Positions 40,357-48,940 of a DNA stretch of 64,000 nt are shown piece by piece. A program made the translations under genes and the position numbers. The DNA is from an uncultured Faecalibacterium sp. (GTDB taxonomy: Bacteria; Bacillota; Clostridia; Oscillospirales; Ruminococcaceae), in contig CAJFNF010000001.1 of the NCBI GenBank assembly GCA_904394215.1, positions 1-64,000 of the forward strand. Reading direction: 5' to 3'. Numbering within the stretch: the first letter of the stretch is position 1; each line of letters starts with the position of its first letter. Below the pieces are notes generated by a model. The model was not told the DNA's origin. It saw only the letters and a list, made by a program, of their open reading frames with translations, and searched no databases.

Positions 40357-41180
40357 AACAGTCGCTGGAATCCACGCTGGTTCTCTGCGATCTGGACGCA
40401 TTGATGCTGGGAGCCGACGGCAACCTGACCCAGGTGCTGCGGGACGTTTTGCAGCTGTTTACGGCCCGGGGCGGCCAGCTGACCGTCTTTTCCCAGAAGA
40501 CCCCCAAAGCGGTGCGTGCCATTCTGGGCAGCGTTTCCCTGGCTGCTCCTGCGCTGCTGTGCGGCGGCACTCTGGTCTACAGCTTTTCCGCCGGCAATGG
40601 GCAGGCCATGGCCAGCTTCGCGGCCCTGGGGGATGATTTCCTGGCCAAGCTTCCTTCAGCGCCCGGCATCGGCATCGCCCTTCAGATGAAGGATGGTTCC
40701 ACCCGGGTTCTCCGGATGAACCACGCTCTGGATCGGCATCTGCGCCACGAGTGGACTCCTTATCTGCTCACCAAGACCGAGGGCGTATCCAGTGCCGACG
40801 TGCTGCGGGTGCTTCTCTACCAGGATGCCAAGACCATCCCGGCCTTGCAGACCTTTGAGAAGGCGCTGGAAGAAACCGGCGCTCCGCTCCGGCAGGACCG
40901 GCTGGCCATCGACTGTCTGGCTCTGACCCCCGACAGCATGAACATGGGGGCTGCATTCAGTGCCGTCTGTGCCTCCGCCATGCGCTCGCCCGAGAATATC
41001 ACCGTACTGGCCGGCAGCGGTCAGATGGTGGAATTGATGCGCCTGGCCGGCCAGAGTGCTGCGGCTTTTGACGCTCCGGCAGAAGTCCGGCTGGCGGCAG
41101 GGCAGGTGACCTATTGCCGCGCTTCGGAAGGCGCTGCAGCGGAGTATCTGTATCAGCTGGTACGGAACAGCGAGGGCTAA
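40353..41180 (+). CDS. HAD-superfamily Cof-like protein with degenerate active site
   Basis: A 275-residue protein aligned by eye with Cof-type sugar-phosphate phosphatases. Motif I reads LCDLDALMLG (residues 11-20), keeping D13 and D15 but replacing the usual G-T by A-L. Motif II keeps a serine (VFSQKTP). The motif III lysine is absent, and motif IV, normally G-D-x-x-N-D, reads AGSGQMVELM (220-229), so both metal-binding aspartates are gone. It is probably not a phosphatase but a scaffold or regulator. The start overlaps the rluD stop (ATGA), implying coupling. Confidence 0.65.
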   Translation: MKQSLESTLVLCDLDALMLGADGNLTQVLRDVLQLFTARGGQLTVFSQKTPKAVRAILGSVSLAAPALLCGGTLVYSFSAGNGQAMASFAALGDDFLAKLPSAPGIGIALQMKDGSTRVLRMNHALDRHLRHEWTPYLLTKTEGVSSADVLRVLLYQDAKTIPALQTFEKALEETGAPLRQDRLAIDCLALTPDSMNMGAAFSAVCASAMRSPENITVLAGSGQMVELMRLAGQSAAAFDAPAEVRLAAGQVTYCRASEGAAAEYLYQLVRNSEG

Positions 41181-41253
41181 GAGGTAAAATTCCTGTAAAA
41201 AGTTCTCCGTACCTGGTGCGGAGGGCTTTCTTTTTTGCGGAGGATACAGTACA

Positions 41254-41607
41254 ATGAAAAGGAAGCCTGTCACAAGACAGGAAAAAATCTTCCTGGCGGC
41301 ATCGGTTGCGGTGTCAGCTTTGCTGATGGTGTCGGCCTATCTGTTCACGGCGCCCCTGATTCCCATGCAGTTGGTCGGAAGCGCCGGTTCTACGGTGACC
41401 TTGCTGGATGCCGCCCGGGTGGATTTGAATACCGCCGGGCTGGAAGCTCTGTGCACCCTGCCTGGCATCGGGGAAAAGAAAGCCCAGGCCATTATCGATG
41501 ACCGTCTGGCCAATGGTCTTTACCAGCAGGTGGAAGATGTGGCACGGGTGAGCGGAATTACCCAGAATACCATTGCCCAATGGGCCGGCCTGGCCTATGT
41601 GAGCTGA
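41254..41607 (+). CDS. comEA: ComEA-like helix-hairpin-helix DNA-binding protein
   Basis: A 117-residue protein. The N-terminal 35 residues contain a membrane segment (IFLAASVAVSALLMVSAYLF). The C-terminal part has two helix-hairpin-helix motifs (VDLNTAGLEALCTLPGIGEKKAQAIID, about 56-82). ComEA proteins bind incoming DNA at the cell surface during transformation. This one lacks the long SLBB part of the Bacillus protein, and comEC is not adjacent, so the role in uptake is only inferred. ppk follows after 19 bases. Confidence 0.82.
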   Translation: MKRKPVTRQEKIFLAASVAVSALLMVSAYLFTAPLIPMQLVGSAGSTVTLLDAARVDLNTAGLEALCTLPGIGEKKAQAIIDDRLANGLYQQVEDVARVSGITQNTIAQWAGLAYVS

Positions 41608-41626
41608 CAGAAGGGGAATGAGGACT

Positions 41627-43972
41627 ATGAAGGAAGAAAGTATTTTTATCAACCGGGAATTGAGCTGGCTGGATTTTAACCAGCGGGTCCTGGTGCTGGG
41701 CAAGGACAAGAACGTCCCTCTGGCGGAGCAGCTGAAATTTCTGGCCATTTACGGGTCCAACCTGGACGAGTTCTTTATGGTGCGCGTCGGCTCCCTGCAG
41801 GAGCGGGCCAACCTCAAAGGCAAAAAGGAAAAGCCTGAGAACAAAACCAATATGACCCCTGAGGAACAGCTCAATGCCATCATGCCCAAGACGGCTGAGC
41901 TGCAGATGGACTGTGACAAGTACTATCACAAGGCTCTGGAGGCCCTGGCCGAGCACGGCTACCGGAAGGTGAACTTTGACAAGATCTCCAAAGAAGATGA
42001 GCGGTTCTGGAAGAAATACTTTCAGAGCGAGCTGTTCCCGATCCTGAGCCCGCAGATTGTGGATAACCGCCATCCCTTCCCGTTCCTGCGGAACAAAGAG
42101 ATTTACCTGGGCGTCCTGCTGAAAGACAAGAAGGAAGGGGACATGAGCCTGGGCATCATCCCGATTTCCAGCCAGATGGAGCGCCTGTGCTTCCTGAAGC
42201 GGGACGGTGAAACCCAGTTTGCCCTCACCGAAGAAATGGTCTATCACTATGTCAGCATGGTTTTTGCCAAGGAAACCATCCTGGAAAAATGCCTGTTCCG
42301 GGTCACCCGGAACGCTGACATTGACGTCAAAGAAGGCATGATGGATCATGATATCGATTACCGCGAGATCATGACCGAGCTGCTCAAGCGCCGCCGCAAG
42401 CTGGCAGCCGTCCGGCTCCAGATCACCCCTGCGCCGGCCCCTGAGATTACCAAGATGCTTTGCGCCCGCCTGGAGCTGAATCACCGCCGGGTCTTTGAGC
42501 AGAAGAGCTCTCTGGATCTCAGCTTCTTCTACAAGCTGGATACTCGCATCGAAAACGACGGCCATGCCGAATTGTTCTATTCGCCGGCCCGGCCCATGAT
42601 GCCGCCCCTCAACTACAGCCTGACCAGCGAAGTCCAGAAACACGATGTGCTGCTGTACTATCCGTACCAGTCCATCCGCCCCTTCATCACCATGCTGAAG
42701 AAGGCTGCCCGGGACCCTGAGGTCATCTCCATCAAGATGACCCTGTACCGCCTGGCCCGGGAGTCCCAGATTGTGCAGGCTCTGGTGGATGCCGCTGAAA
42801 ACGGCAAGGAAGTGGTGGCTCTGGTGGAGCTGCGGGCCCGCTTTGATGAACAGAACAACATCGACTGGTCCAAGCAGCTGGAGGAAGCCGGCTGTACTGT
42901 GGTTTACGGCTTTGAGGACTACAAGGTTCACTCCAAACTGACCCTGATCACCCGCAAGAATGCAGAGGGTTATTCCTACATCACCCAGATTGGCACCGGC
43001 AACTACAACGAGAAAACCAGCGAGCTGTATACCGACCTGTCCTTCATCACTTCCGACCCCGATATTGGCGAGGAAGCCGCAGGCGTGTTCCAGAACCTGG
43101 CCGTCCAAAAGCTGACCGAAGAGACCGACCAGATGCTGGTGGCGCCTCTGCGGTTCAAGAGCGTCCTCCTGGATGAGATGGACCGGATCATCGAAGCCGC
43201 ACGGCTGGGCCGTCCCGCTTCCATGATTCTGAAGAATAACTCCATCAGCGACCGTGACATCATCCTGAAGCTCGAAGAGGCCAGCTGCGCCGGCGTCCGG
43301 ATCGACATGATCGTCCGCGGCATCTGCTGTGTCCGGGCAGGCGTTCCCGGCAAAACCGAGAACCTGCACATCCGCAGCATTGTGGGCCGCTATCTGGAGC
43401 ATGCCCGGATTTACAGCTTCTTTGACGGCCGCGAGACCCGGGTCTACATCGCATCGGGCGATTTCCTGACCCGGAACACGGAGTGCCGTGTGGAGGTTGG
43501 CGTCCGGATCAACGATCCGGTGCTGGTCCAGAAGCTGACCAATATCCTGGAGATGCAGCTGGCCGATAATGTGAATGCCCGGGAAATGCAGCCTGACGGC
43601 AGCTATCAGAAGGTGAAGCATGCCCCCGGCGAGCCCCTGGTCAACAGCCAGATGGGTATGTACGAACTGCTGAAGGATGACTGGACCGGCGGCCGGCCTG
43701 CCTCCTCTGCTACAGTCAAGACCGCTGAGCCCATCCCTGTCCAGGCAAAGGTTGTTGTACGTCCTGCTGTTCCCGCTGCACCTGCCGCACCTGTTGCACC
43801 TGTTGCGCAGGAAGTCAAGCCGGCACCTCAGCCTGTGGCAGCAGAGCCTCAGCCCGCTGCCTCTGCTGCAGAAGCTCCCAAACCCGCCGAGACCGTCGTG
43901 GTAGTGAAAGAGCAGCCTCAGGGAGGCCTGTTCTCTCGTCTGCGCAGAGCTCTGTTCGGCGGCAGAAAGTAA
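41627..43972 (+). CDS. ppk1: Polyphosphate kinase with C-terminal Ala/Pro-rich extension
   Basis: The 781-residue enzyme makes polyphosphate from ATP. Residues 1-690 match PPK1: N-terminal ELSWLDFNQRVL, the catalytic histidine H435 in KVHSKLTLI, TGNYNEKTSELYTD, and the C-terminal domains. A tail of about 90 residues follows that typical PPK1 lacks. It is rich in Ala, Pro and Val with repeats such as PAAPAAPVAPVA, and it ends in the basic, amphipathic GGLFSRLRRALFGGRK. The tail could bind the membrane, polyphosphate or DNA. ATG at 41627 has AAGGGGA about 9 bases upstream; ATG 41618 would sit on that site. Confidence 0.92.
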   Translation: MKEESIFINRELSWLDFNQRVLVLGKDKNVPLAEQLKFLAIYGSNLDEFFMVRVGSLQERANLKGKKEKPENKTNMTPEEQLNAIMPKTAELQMDCDKYYHKALEALAEHGYRKVNFDKISKEDERFWKKYFQSELFPILSPQIVDNRHPFPFLRNKEIYLGVLLKDKKEGDMSLGIIPISSQMERLCFLKRDGETQFALTEEMVYHYVSMVFAKETILEKCLFRVTRNADIDVKEGMMDHDIDYREIMTELLKRRRKLAAVRLQITPAPAPEITKMLCARLELNHRRVFEQKSSLDLSFFYKLDTRIENDGHAELFYSPARPMMPPLNYSLTSEVQKHDVLLYYPYQSIRPFITMLKKAARDPEVISIKMTLYRLARESQIVQALVDAAENGKEVVALVELRARFDEQNNIDWSKQLEEAGCTVVYGFEDYKVHSKLTLITRKNAEGYSYITQIGTGNYNEKTSELYTDLSFITSDPDIGEEAAGVFQNLAVQKLTEETDQMLVAPLRFKSVLLDEMDRIIEAARLGRPASMILKNNSISDRDIILKLEEASCAGVRIDMIVRGICCVRAGVPGKTENLHIRSIVGRYLEHARIYSFFDGRETRVYIASGDFLTRNTECRVEVGVRINDPVLVQKLTNILEMQLADNVNAREMQPDGSYQKVKHAPGEPLVNSQMGMYELLKDDWTGGRPASSATVKTAEPIPVQAKVVVRPAVPAAPAAPVAPVAQEVKPAPQPVAAEPQPAASAAEAPKPAETVVVVKEQPQGGLFSRLRRALFGGRK

Positions 43973-44039
43973 AGGGCGTTTTGTGATGAGCCCACCGCCA
44001 TCCTGCATACAATAGCCTCAGGGAAAAGGGGGCGTTGGC

Positions 44040-44651
44040 GTGCAGGCAAGACGGATCCATTTTAGAAAAAACAATTCTTTTATAAGGACAGCCCGTCCAA
44101 AGGCCGTCAGGCAAAGAACGTTCCGCCTGGCGGTTCTTTTGTGCGGGCTGCTCTTGTGCCTTGGGACAGCCATGGTGCTGCGGGCCTGCGCCCAGCGGGC
44201 GGCCCCGGCAGGATGCAGCCTCCAGGGTAGGGTACCGGCTTCTGATCTTACCTTTCCTCTGGGGACAAGCAGCTGGCATCTGTCATCAGGATACGGCTGG
44301 CGATCGGACCCCTTGGATCCGGATCAGGAGGATTTTCACCGCGGGGTGGATCTGGCCTGCGGGGAGGGGACGCCGGTCCTGGCAGCAATGGATGGCGTGG
44401 TCTTCGCTGCCGGCCGCAGCAGCAGCTATGGCAATTATATCCGCCTGGCCCACGACGATGGGATGGAAACCCTCTACGCCCACCTCCAATACCTCTATGC
44501 CCGCCCCGGGCAGGTGGTAAAGGCAGGGGAGGTCCTGGGGACAGCCGGGCAGACCGGCCGGGCCACCGGACCGCATCTTCACTTTGAACTCCTGTACCGG
44601 GCTACCCGCTATGATCCGTCCGATCTGTTGGGGCTGGGAGAAGCGGTCTGA
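44040..44651 (+). CDS. M23 (LytM) peptidase with one membrane segment
   Basis: A 203-residue protein with a basic N-terminus, one membrane segment (about 28-48) and an outside LytM domain. All zinc ligands are present: H100 and D104 in HRGVDLAC, H148 in AHLQ, and H179/H181 in HLHF, so it can cut peptidoglycan crosslinks. The start is GTG after AAAAGGGGGCG. It shares a one-base junction with a following M50 protease. The pair resembles SpoIVFA-SpoIVFB, whose LytM protein holds the protease in check during sporulation. That equation is inference from order and topology. Confidence 0.75.
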   Translation: MQARRIHFRKNNSFIRTARPKAVRQRTFRLAVLLCGLLLCLGTAMVLRACAQRAAPAGCSLQGRVPASDLTFPLGTSSWHLSSGYGWRSDPLDPDQEDFHRGVDLACGEGTPVLAAMDGVVFAAGRSSSYGNYIRLAHDDGMETLYAHLQYLYARPGQVVKAGEVLGTAGQTGRATGPHLHFELLYRATRYDPSDLLGLGEAV

Positions 44652-45133
44652 TGCGGGGCAGTCTCTTTCCGCGCCGCATCCAGGTGGGGCCGGTAGTTTT
44701 TCGCGACCCTTTTTTCACCTGCAGCCTGCTGTATCTGCTGCTCTACTTTGACAGCAGCCAGTTTCTCCGGATTGGGCTGCTGGCAGCTTTTCTGCATGAG
44801 TGCGGACACATTCTCGTATTCCTGGCGCTGTTCCGCCGGGTGCCTGTGATCGAGGTGACCATGACCGGGTTCTGCATGCAGATCAGAGGCTTCATCTTTT
44901 CACGCCCCCAAAAATTTTGTCTGGCAGCAGCCGGGCCGGCTGCCAACGCCCTGCTGGCCGCCGTGTGGTATCTGCGCCTGAGCCAGCGGTTCACAGTATG
45001 GGACGCCGCTTTTCTGGCGGCCAATCTCCTGACCGGCGGTTTCAATCTTCTGCCGGTTCCACCCCTGGACGGCGCACAGATGCTGGCGGCTCTGCTGCAG
45101 AAAAATGAGAAATTGCAATCCGTCCCAAAATAA
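44651..45133 (+). CDS. M50 site-2-type intramembrane metalloprotease (SpoIVFB-like)
   Basis: A 160-residue membrane protein. The zinc motif is H49-E-C-G-H53 in a membrane segment, with the third ligand D140 in NLLPVPPLDG. About four membrane segments are present. Such proteases cut membrane-bound or membrane-near substrates; SpoIVFB activates the mother-cell sigma-K. The protein is shorter than SpoIVFB, which has an added C-terminal CBS domain. Its start overlaps the M23 stop by one base, so the two proteins are probably made together. Confidence 0.78.
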   Translation: MRGSLFPRRIQVGPVVFRDPFFTCSLLYLLLYFDSSQFLRIGLLAAFLHECGHILVFLALFRRVPVIEVTMTGFCMQIRGFIFSRPQKFCLAAAGPAANALLAAVWYLRLSQRFTVWDAAFLAANLLTGGFNLLPVPPLDGAQMLAALLQKNEKLQSVPK

Positions 45134-45141
45134 GGTACAAT
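45113..45141 (+). promoter_or_regulatory. Promoter of the TIGR03960-DUF2344 pair
   Basis: TTGCAA (45113-45118) and TACAAT (45136-45141) with a 17-base spacer. The promoter overlaps the end of the M50 gene and lies 55 bases before the radical-SAM start. Confidence 0.55.
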
Positions 45142-45195
45142 AAAATAACTGACGAAACTAAAAACGGGACCATGATCCCGACTTGGAGGAACCCG

Positions 45196-47052
45196 ATGTT
45201 TGACCCAAAGCTGAAAGAAGCGCTGAGCCACGTGCAGAAACCGGGCCGGTATACCGGCGGCGAGCCGGGCAGCGTCTATAAAGACAAGGACAAAGTGGAT
45301 GTGCGCTTTGCCTTCTGTTTCCCTGACACCTACGAGGTGGGCATGTCGTTCCTGGGGGAGAAGATCCTCTATGAACTGCTGAACCAGCACGAAAACTGGT
45401 GGTGTGAGCGGGCCTTCATGCCCTGGCTGGATATGAAAGCCGAGATGGAAAAGCTGGGCCTGCCCCTGTACACCCTGGAGAGCAAAGATCCGCTCACTGC
45501 CTTTGATGCCGTGGGCTTCACCCTCCAGTATGAGCTGTCCTACACCAACATCCTGGCTATGCTGGACCTGGCCGGCATCCCGCTGTATGCCGCAGAACGG
45601 GATGAGAGCTGGCCCCTGATTGTGGCCGGCGGCCCCTGCACCTGCAACTCGGAGCCCCTGGCCGCCTTTTTTGATGTGATCCAGCTGGGTGAAGGCGAGC
45701 GTCAGCTGCCCGCTATCTGTGCTGCCATTGAACAGGGAAAGAAGGAGGGCATTTCCAAAAAGGAACTGCTTCTCCGGATCGCCAAGATTCCCGGCGTGTA
45801 TATTCCGGCTTTCTATGATGTGACCTACTACGAGGATGGCCGCGTCAAGGCCATCACCCCCAACGAGCCCGGCATTCCTGCTGTGGTGACCAAGGCGATC
45901 ATCCGGGACATGAATGATTTTGCCCCGCCCACCAACTTTGTGGTGCCCATGGTGGGCGCCATCCAGGACCGTGCCAGCATCGAAGTGCTGCGGGGCTGCG
46001 TCCGTGGCTGCCGGTTCTGCCAGGCCGGCTTCCTCTACCGACCCATGCGCCAGCGGGATGCCACTCTGCTGAACAAGGCCGCCCAGGATCTGTGTGCCAA
46101 CACCGGCTATGAGGAACTGAGCCTGTCCAGCCTGTCCACCTCGGACCACAGCCAGCTGGAAGAGCTGCTGGATGATCTGAACAGCTGGGCCCCCCAGGAG
46201 CACGTCAGCCTGTCTCTGCCTTCTCTGCGGATGGATAACTTCTCCGAGAGCCTGATTGAAAAGACCACCCGCGTCCGCAAGAGCGGCCTGACCTTTGCAG
46301 CCGAGGCCGGTACCCAGCGCCTGCGTGACGTCATCAATAAAAACGTCACCTGGGATGAAATTGAAAAGACCTGCCGGATTGCCTTTGAGGCAGGGTACAC
46401 ATCGGTCAAGCTCTACTTTATGATGGGCCTGCCCACCGAGACCATGGCCGACATTGAAGGCATTGCCGATACCGCCCAGAAGGTGGTGGACCTCTATTAC
46501 AGCATGGACCACGCCAAGGGCAAAGGGGTACAGGTAACCATCAGCTGCGCCTGCTTTGTGCCCAAGCCCCATACCCCTTTCCAGTTTGTTCCCATGGACA
46601 CTGCCGAAACCCTGCAGGCCAAGCAGAAGCACCTGCTGGAAAGCGTGCACAGCCGGAAGATCAAGGTCAACTACCACGACAGCAAGACCAGCTTCCTGGA
46701 GGGTGTTTTCGCCAAGGGCGACCGTCGTCTGGCCCCGGCCCTGGTGGAAGCCTACCGCCGTGGCTGCTACTTTGACGGCTGGGAGGAGTGCTTCCAGTAC
46801 GACACCTGGATGAAGGTGTTCGAGGATCTGGGCATTGATCCCCATTTCTACTGCAACCGGGCCATCGGCCTGGACGAAGTGACCCCCTGGTCTCACATGG
46901 ACTACGGCGTCACCCATGAATACCTGGTGCGCGAATACAAGAAGGCACTGGCTGCCCAGACCACGCAGCCCTGCAACCGCGCCTGCGGCGGCTGCGGCGC
47001 AAATCATCTGTTGGGAGGTCCCTGTTTTGATTACAGTAAGAATTTGGTTTGA
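45196..47052 (+). CDS. TIGR03960-family B12-binding/radical-SAM protein
   Basis: A 618-residue protein. The N-terminal part has a B12-binding-like domain (YEVGMSFLGEKILYELLN...). The radical-SAM core follows with the cluster cysteines in LRGCVRGCRFCQAGF (C-x3-C-x2-C, near residue 273). The C-terminus is cysteine-rich (CNRACGGCG). TIGR03960 proteins are nearly always coupled to a DUF2344 partner; their reaction is not settled, RNA modification being one suggestion. ATG at 45196 follows TGGAGG at 6 bases. It overlaps the DUF2344 gene by 26 bases. Confidence 0.9.
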   Translation: MFDPKLKEALSHVQKPGRYTGGEPGSVYKDKDKVDVRFAFCFPDTYEVGMSFLGEKILYELLNQHENWWCERAFMPWLDMKAEMEKLGLPLYTLESKDPLTAFDAVGFTLQYELSYTNILAMLDLAGIPLYAAERDESWPLIVAGGPCTCNSEPLAAFFDVIQLGEGERQLPAICAAIEQGKKEGISKKELLLRIAKIPGVYIPAFYDVTYYEDGRVKAITPNEPGIPAVVTKAIIRDMNDFAPPTNFVVPMVGAIQDRASIEVLRGCVRGCRFCQAGFLYRPMRQRDATLLNKAAQDLCANTGYEELSLSSLSTSDHSQLEELLDDLNSWAPQEHVSLSLPSLRMDNFSESLIEKTTRVRKSGLTFAAEAGTQRLRDVINKNVTWDEIEKTCRIAFEAGYTSVKLYFMMGLPTETMADIEGIADTAQKVVDLYYSMDHAKGKGVQVTISCACFVPKPHTPFQFVPMDTAETLQAKQKHLLESVHSRKIKVNYHDSKTSFLEGVFAKGDRRLAPALVEAYRRGCYFDGWEECFQYDTWMKVFEDLGIDPHFYCNRAIGLDEVTPWSHMDYGVTHEYLVREYKKALAAQTTQPCNRACGGCGANHLLGGPCFDYSKNLV

Positions 47053-47689
47053 AAAACGGAATGAGGCCTCCTACATCTCGCTGCTGGACATGCAGCGGGT
47101 GATGCAGCGGGTCCTCAAGCGCAGCGGTCTGCCGGTGTGGCATACCCTGGGCTTCAATCCCCATATCTATATGACCTTTACCTGTCCGCTGTCGCTGGGG
47201 CAGGAGAGTCTGTGCGAGAGCGTGGATGTCAAGACTGAGGCGGAGAATCCCGACTTCCAGTCCTGGCAGGACAAGCTCAACGCCATCATGCCGGCAGGCA
47301 TCCATGTATTCCAGGTGGAGCCTGCCCAGGATAAAGCCAGCGAGATTGCCTATGCCTGCTATACCATCAGCTACCCGGCGGCCGCCCAGTCCAAGCTGGA
47401 GCAATACAACGGCCTCACCGAAGCTATGGTGGAGAAAAAGGGCAAGAAATCCAAAAAGCAGATCAACCTGAAACAGTACATTCCTGCCCTTGACTTCTAT
47501 ACTGAAGGAAAGAGAACGGACTTTTGTGTCTGTCTGCCGGCCACCCAGGAGTTGAACCTGAACCCTTCGCTGCTGACCGCATTCCTGGAGCAGCAGTTCG
47601 GCGCTTCTGCCGCAGAGGCTTCCATCCTCCGCACCGGACTGCTGAAGGCAAACAAGGTTCCCTTCCGCCCCAGATGTAGGAATGTCTGA
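47027..47689 (+). CDS. DUF2344 / TIGR03936-family protein
   Basis: The 220-residue partner of the upstream radical-SAM protein; in other genomes the two are often fused. It starts with ITVRIWFEKRNEASYISLLDMQRVMQRVLKRS, the family's opening, which resembles ferredoxin-like RNA-handling folds. TTG at 47027 is chosen because GGGAGG lies 8 bases before it, inside the end of the previous gene. The function is unknown; close coupling implies a joint complex. Confidence 0.88.
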   Translation: MITVRIWFEKRNEASYISLLDMQRVMQRVLKRSGLPVWHTLGFNPHIYMTFTCPLSLGQESLCESVDVKTEAENPDFQSWQDKLNAIMPAGIHVFQVEPAQDKASEIAYACYTISYPAAAQSKLEQYNGLTEAMVEKKGKKSKKQINLKQYIPALDFYTEGKRTDFCVCLPATQELNLNPSLLTAFLEQQFGASAAEASILRTGLLKANKVPFRPRCRNV

Positions 47690-47737
47690 CTTCTCGAGAA
47701 AACGCAAAATTTTCTGCCGCTTTTTTGGCAAAAACGC

Positions 47738-47766
47738 TTGCTTTCCCGGCGGGTTTATGCTATCAT
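47738..47766 (+). promoter_or_regulatory. Promoter of rplS
   Basis: TTGCTT (47738-47743) and TATCAT (47761-47766) with a 17-base spacer and a TGC before the -10 box. A leader of about 115 bases follows. Confidence 0.65.
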
Positions 47767-47782
47767 AGTTAGGCGTTAGTGT

Positions 47783-47823
47783 CCGCTGATACCACAGCGG
47801 GGTTAATGACAAGCAATCATTAA
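47783..47823 (+). promoter_or_regulatory. Structured rplS leader, L19-leader candidate
   Basis: Two adjacent hairpins, CCGCTG/CAGCGG (47783-47800) and a perfect TTAATGA/TCATTAA (47803-47823), lie in the untranslated leader between promoter and rplS. A small L19 leader family is known upstream of rplS in Firmicutes. I cannot confirm the match in detail. Confidence 0.45.
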
Positions 47824-47888
47824 ACGGGCGGTCCTCTGACGGCAGATGTGCCGTGTATGAACGTCTAAAACAAATGGAGGATCATCAA

Positions 47889-48230
47889 ATGGACGCACTG
47901 AAGATTATTTCCGAGGGCAGCATCAAGGCTGAGCGCCCCCAGTTCAACGTTGGCGATACCGTTCGCGTGGACGTTCGCATCAAGGAAGGCGAGCGTGAGC
48001 GTATCCAGGCCTTCGAGGGCACCGTCATTGCCAAGAAGCACGGCGGCGTCGCCGAGACCTTTACCGTCCGCCGCGTTGCTTACGGCGTGGGCATCGAGCG
48101 TGTCTTCCCCATCAACAGCCCCTTCGTTGAGAAGGTGACCGTTGTCCGCAAGGGTAAGGTCCGCCGCGCAAAGCTGTACTATCTGCGCAGCCGCACCGGC
48201 AAAGCTGCCAAGGTCAAGAGCGATATCTGA
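47889..48230 (+). CDS. rplS: 50S ribosomal protein L19
   Basis: The 113-residue large-subunit protein sits at the interface with the small subunit. Typical parts are [33 protein letters not shown] and the basic C-terminal [27 protein letters not shown] at 47889 is set by GGAGG 8 bases upstream; earlier in-frame ATGs lack such a site. A terminator follows. Confidence 0.97.
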   Translation: MDALKIISEGSIKAERPQFNVGDTVRVDVRIKEGERERIQAFEGTVIAKKHGGVAETFTVRRVAYGVGIERVFPINSPFVEKVTVVRKGKVRRAKLYYLRSRTGKAAKVKSDI

Positions 48231-48266
48231 TCATCCGCGGCCTGTCTGTCAGGCTGGCTGTAAGGG

Positions 48267-48293
48267 AAAAGGGACACTTGTTGTCCCTTTTTT
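48267..48293 (+). terminator. Terminator of rplS
   Basis: AAAGGGACA (48267-48275) pairs with TGTCCCTTT (48282-48290), followed by further T. Confidence 0.8.
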
Positions 48294-48382
48294 CTTTATC
48301 CTTTCACACCCTGCCCCTTTTCGGAGGCAGGGCTGTGTGGTACAATAACAGAAAATCTAGCAGCGAATGCGGGGTGTATCGG

Positions 48383-48940
48383 ATGGCAAACGCAAAACGT
48401 GAGATGGAGGCGGCCCAGGAGCCGGGGCAGGGTGTGATTGAATGGTATGAAGCACTGATTTCGGCGCTGGTTGTGATGGTACTGCTGTTCTCTTTCTTTT
48501 TTCGGATCATCCAGGTAGACGGCGCATCCATGAATCCCACCCTCTGGGATGGAGACAAGCTGATTGTCTGGGGGGCCGGCTATACGCCCGAGCGGGGCGA
48601 TATTGTCATTGTGGATGATTACACCACCTATGGCAAGCCCCTGGTCAAGCGGGTGATTGCCAAGGGCGGCGATACCATTTCCATCGACTACACTTCCGGC
48701 ACTGTCACCGTCAACGGGGAAGTGCTGCAGGAAGATTATATTGCTGAGCCCACTCATCTGGGCTATGACCTGGAATTCCCCTATACCGTACCCGAAGGAG
48801 AGCTGTTCCTGATGGGTGACAACCGCAACGCCTCCCTGGACAGCCGGTCTTCCAGCATCGGCTGCATTGCGGAGGAGGATATCCTGGGCAAAGTGCTGTT
48901 CTGCTTTTTGCCCCTGGAAGATGCAGGAGTGGTCAAGTGA
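48383..48940 (+). CDS. lepB: Signal peptidase I
   Basis: A 185-residue membrane serine protease that removes signal peptides. One N-terminal membrane segment (about 23-43) is followed by the catalytic serine in GASMNPTL (about 49-56) and the catalytic lysine in VKRVIAKGGD (about 93). The GDNRNASLDSRSS box is present. The start has only a weak GGGGTG. It is first in the overlapping set lepB-rbgA-rnhB-yraN. Confidence 0.95.
   Translation: MANAKREMEAAQEPGQGVIEWYEALISALVVMVLLFSFFFRIIQVDGASMNPTLWDGDKLIVWGAGYTPERGDIVIVDDYTTYGKPLVKRVIAKGGDTISIDYTSGTVTVNGEVLQEDYIAEPTHLGYDLEFPYTVPEGELFLMGDNRNASLDSRSSSIGCIAEEDILGKVLFCFLPLEDAGVVK

Noticed and set aside
41558-44008. 816-codon minus-strand frame opposite ppk
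   Set aside because: Antisense shadow of ppk1.
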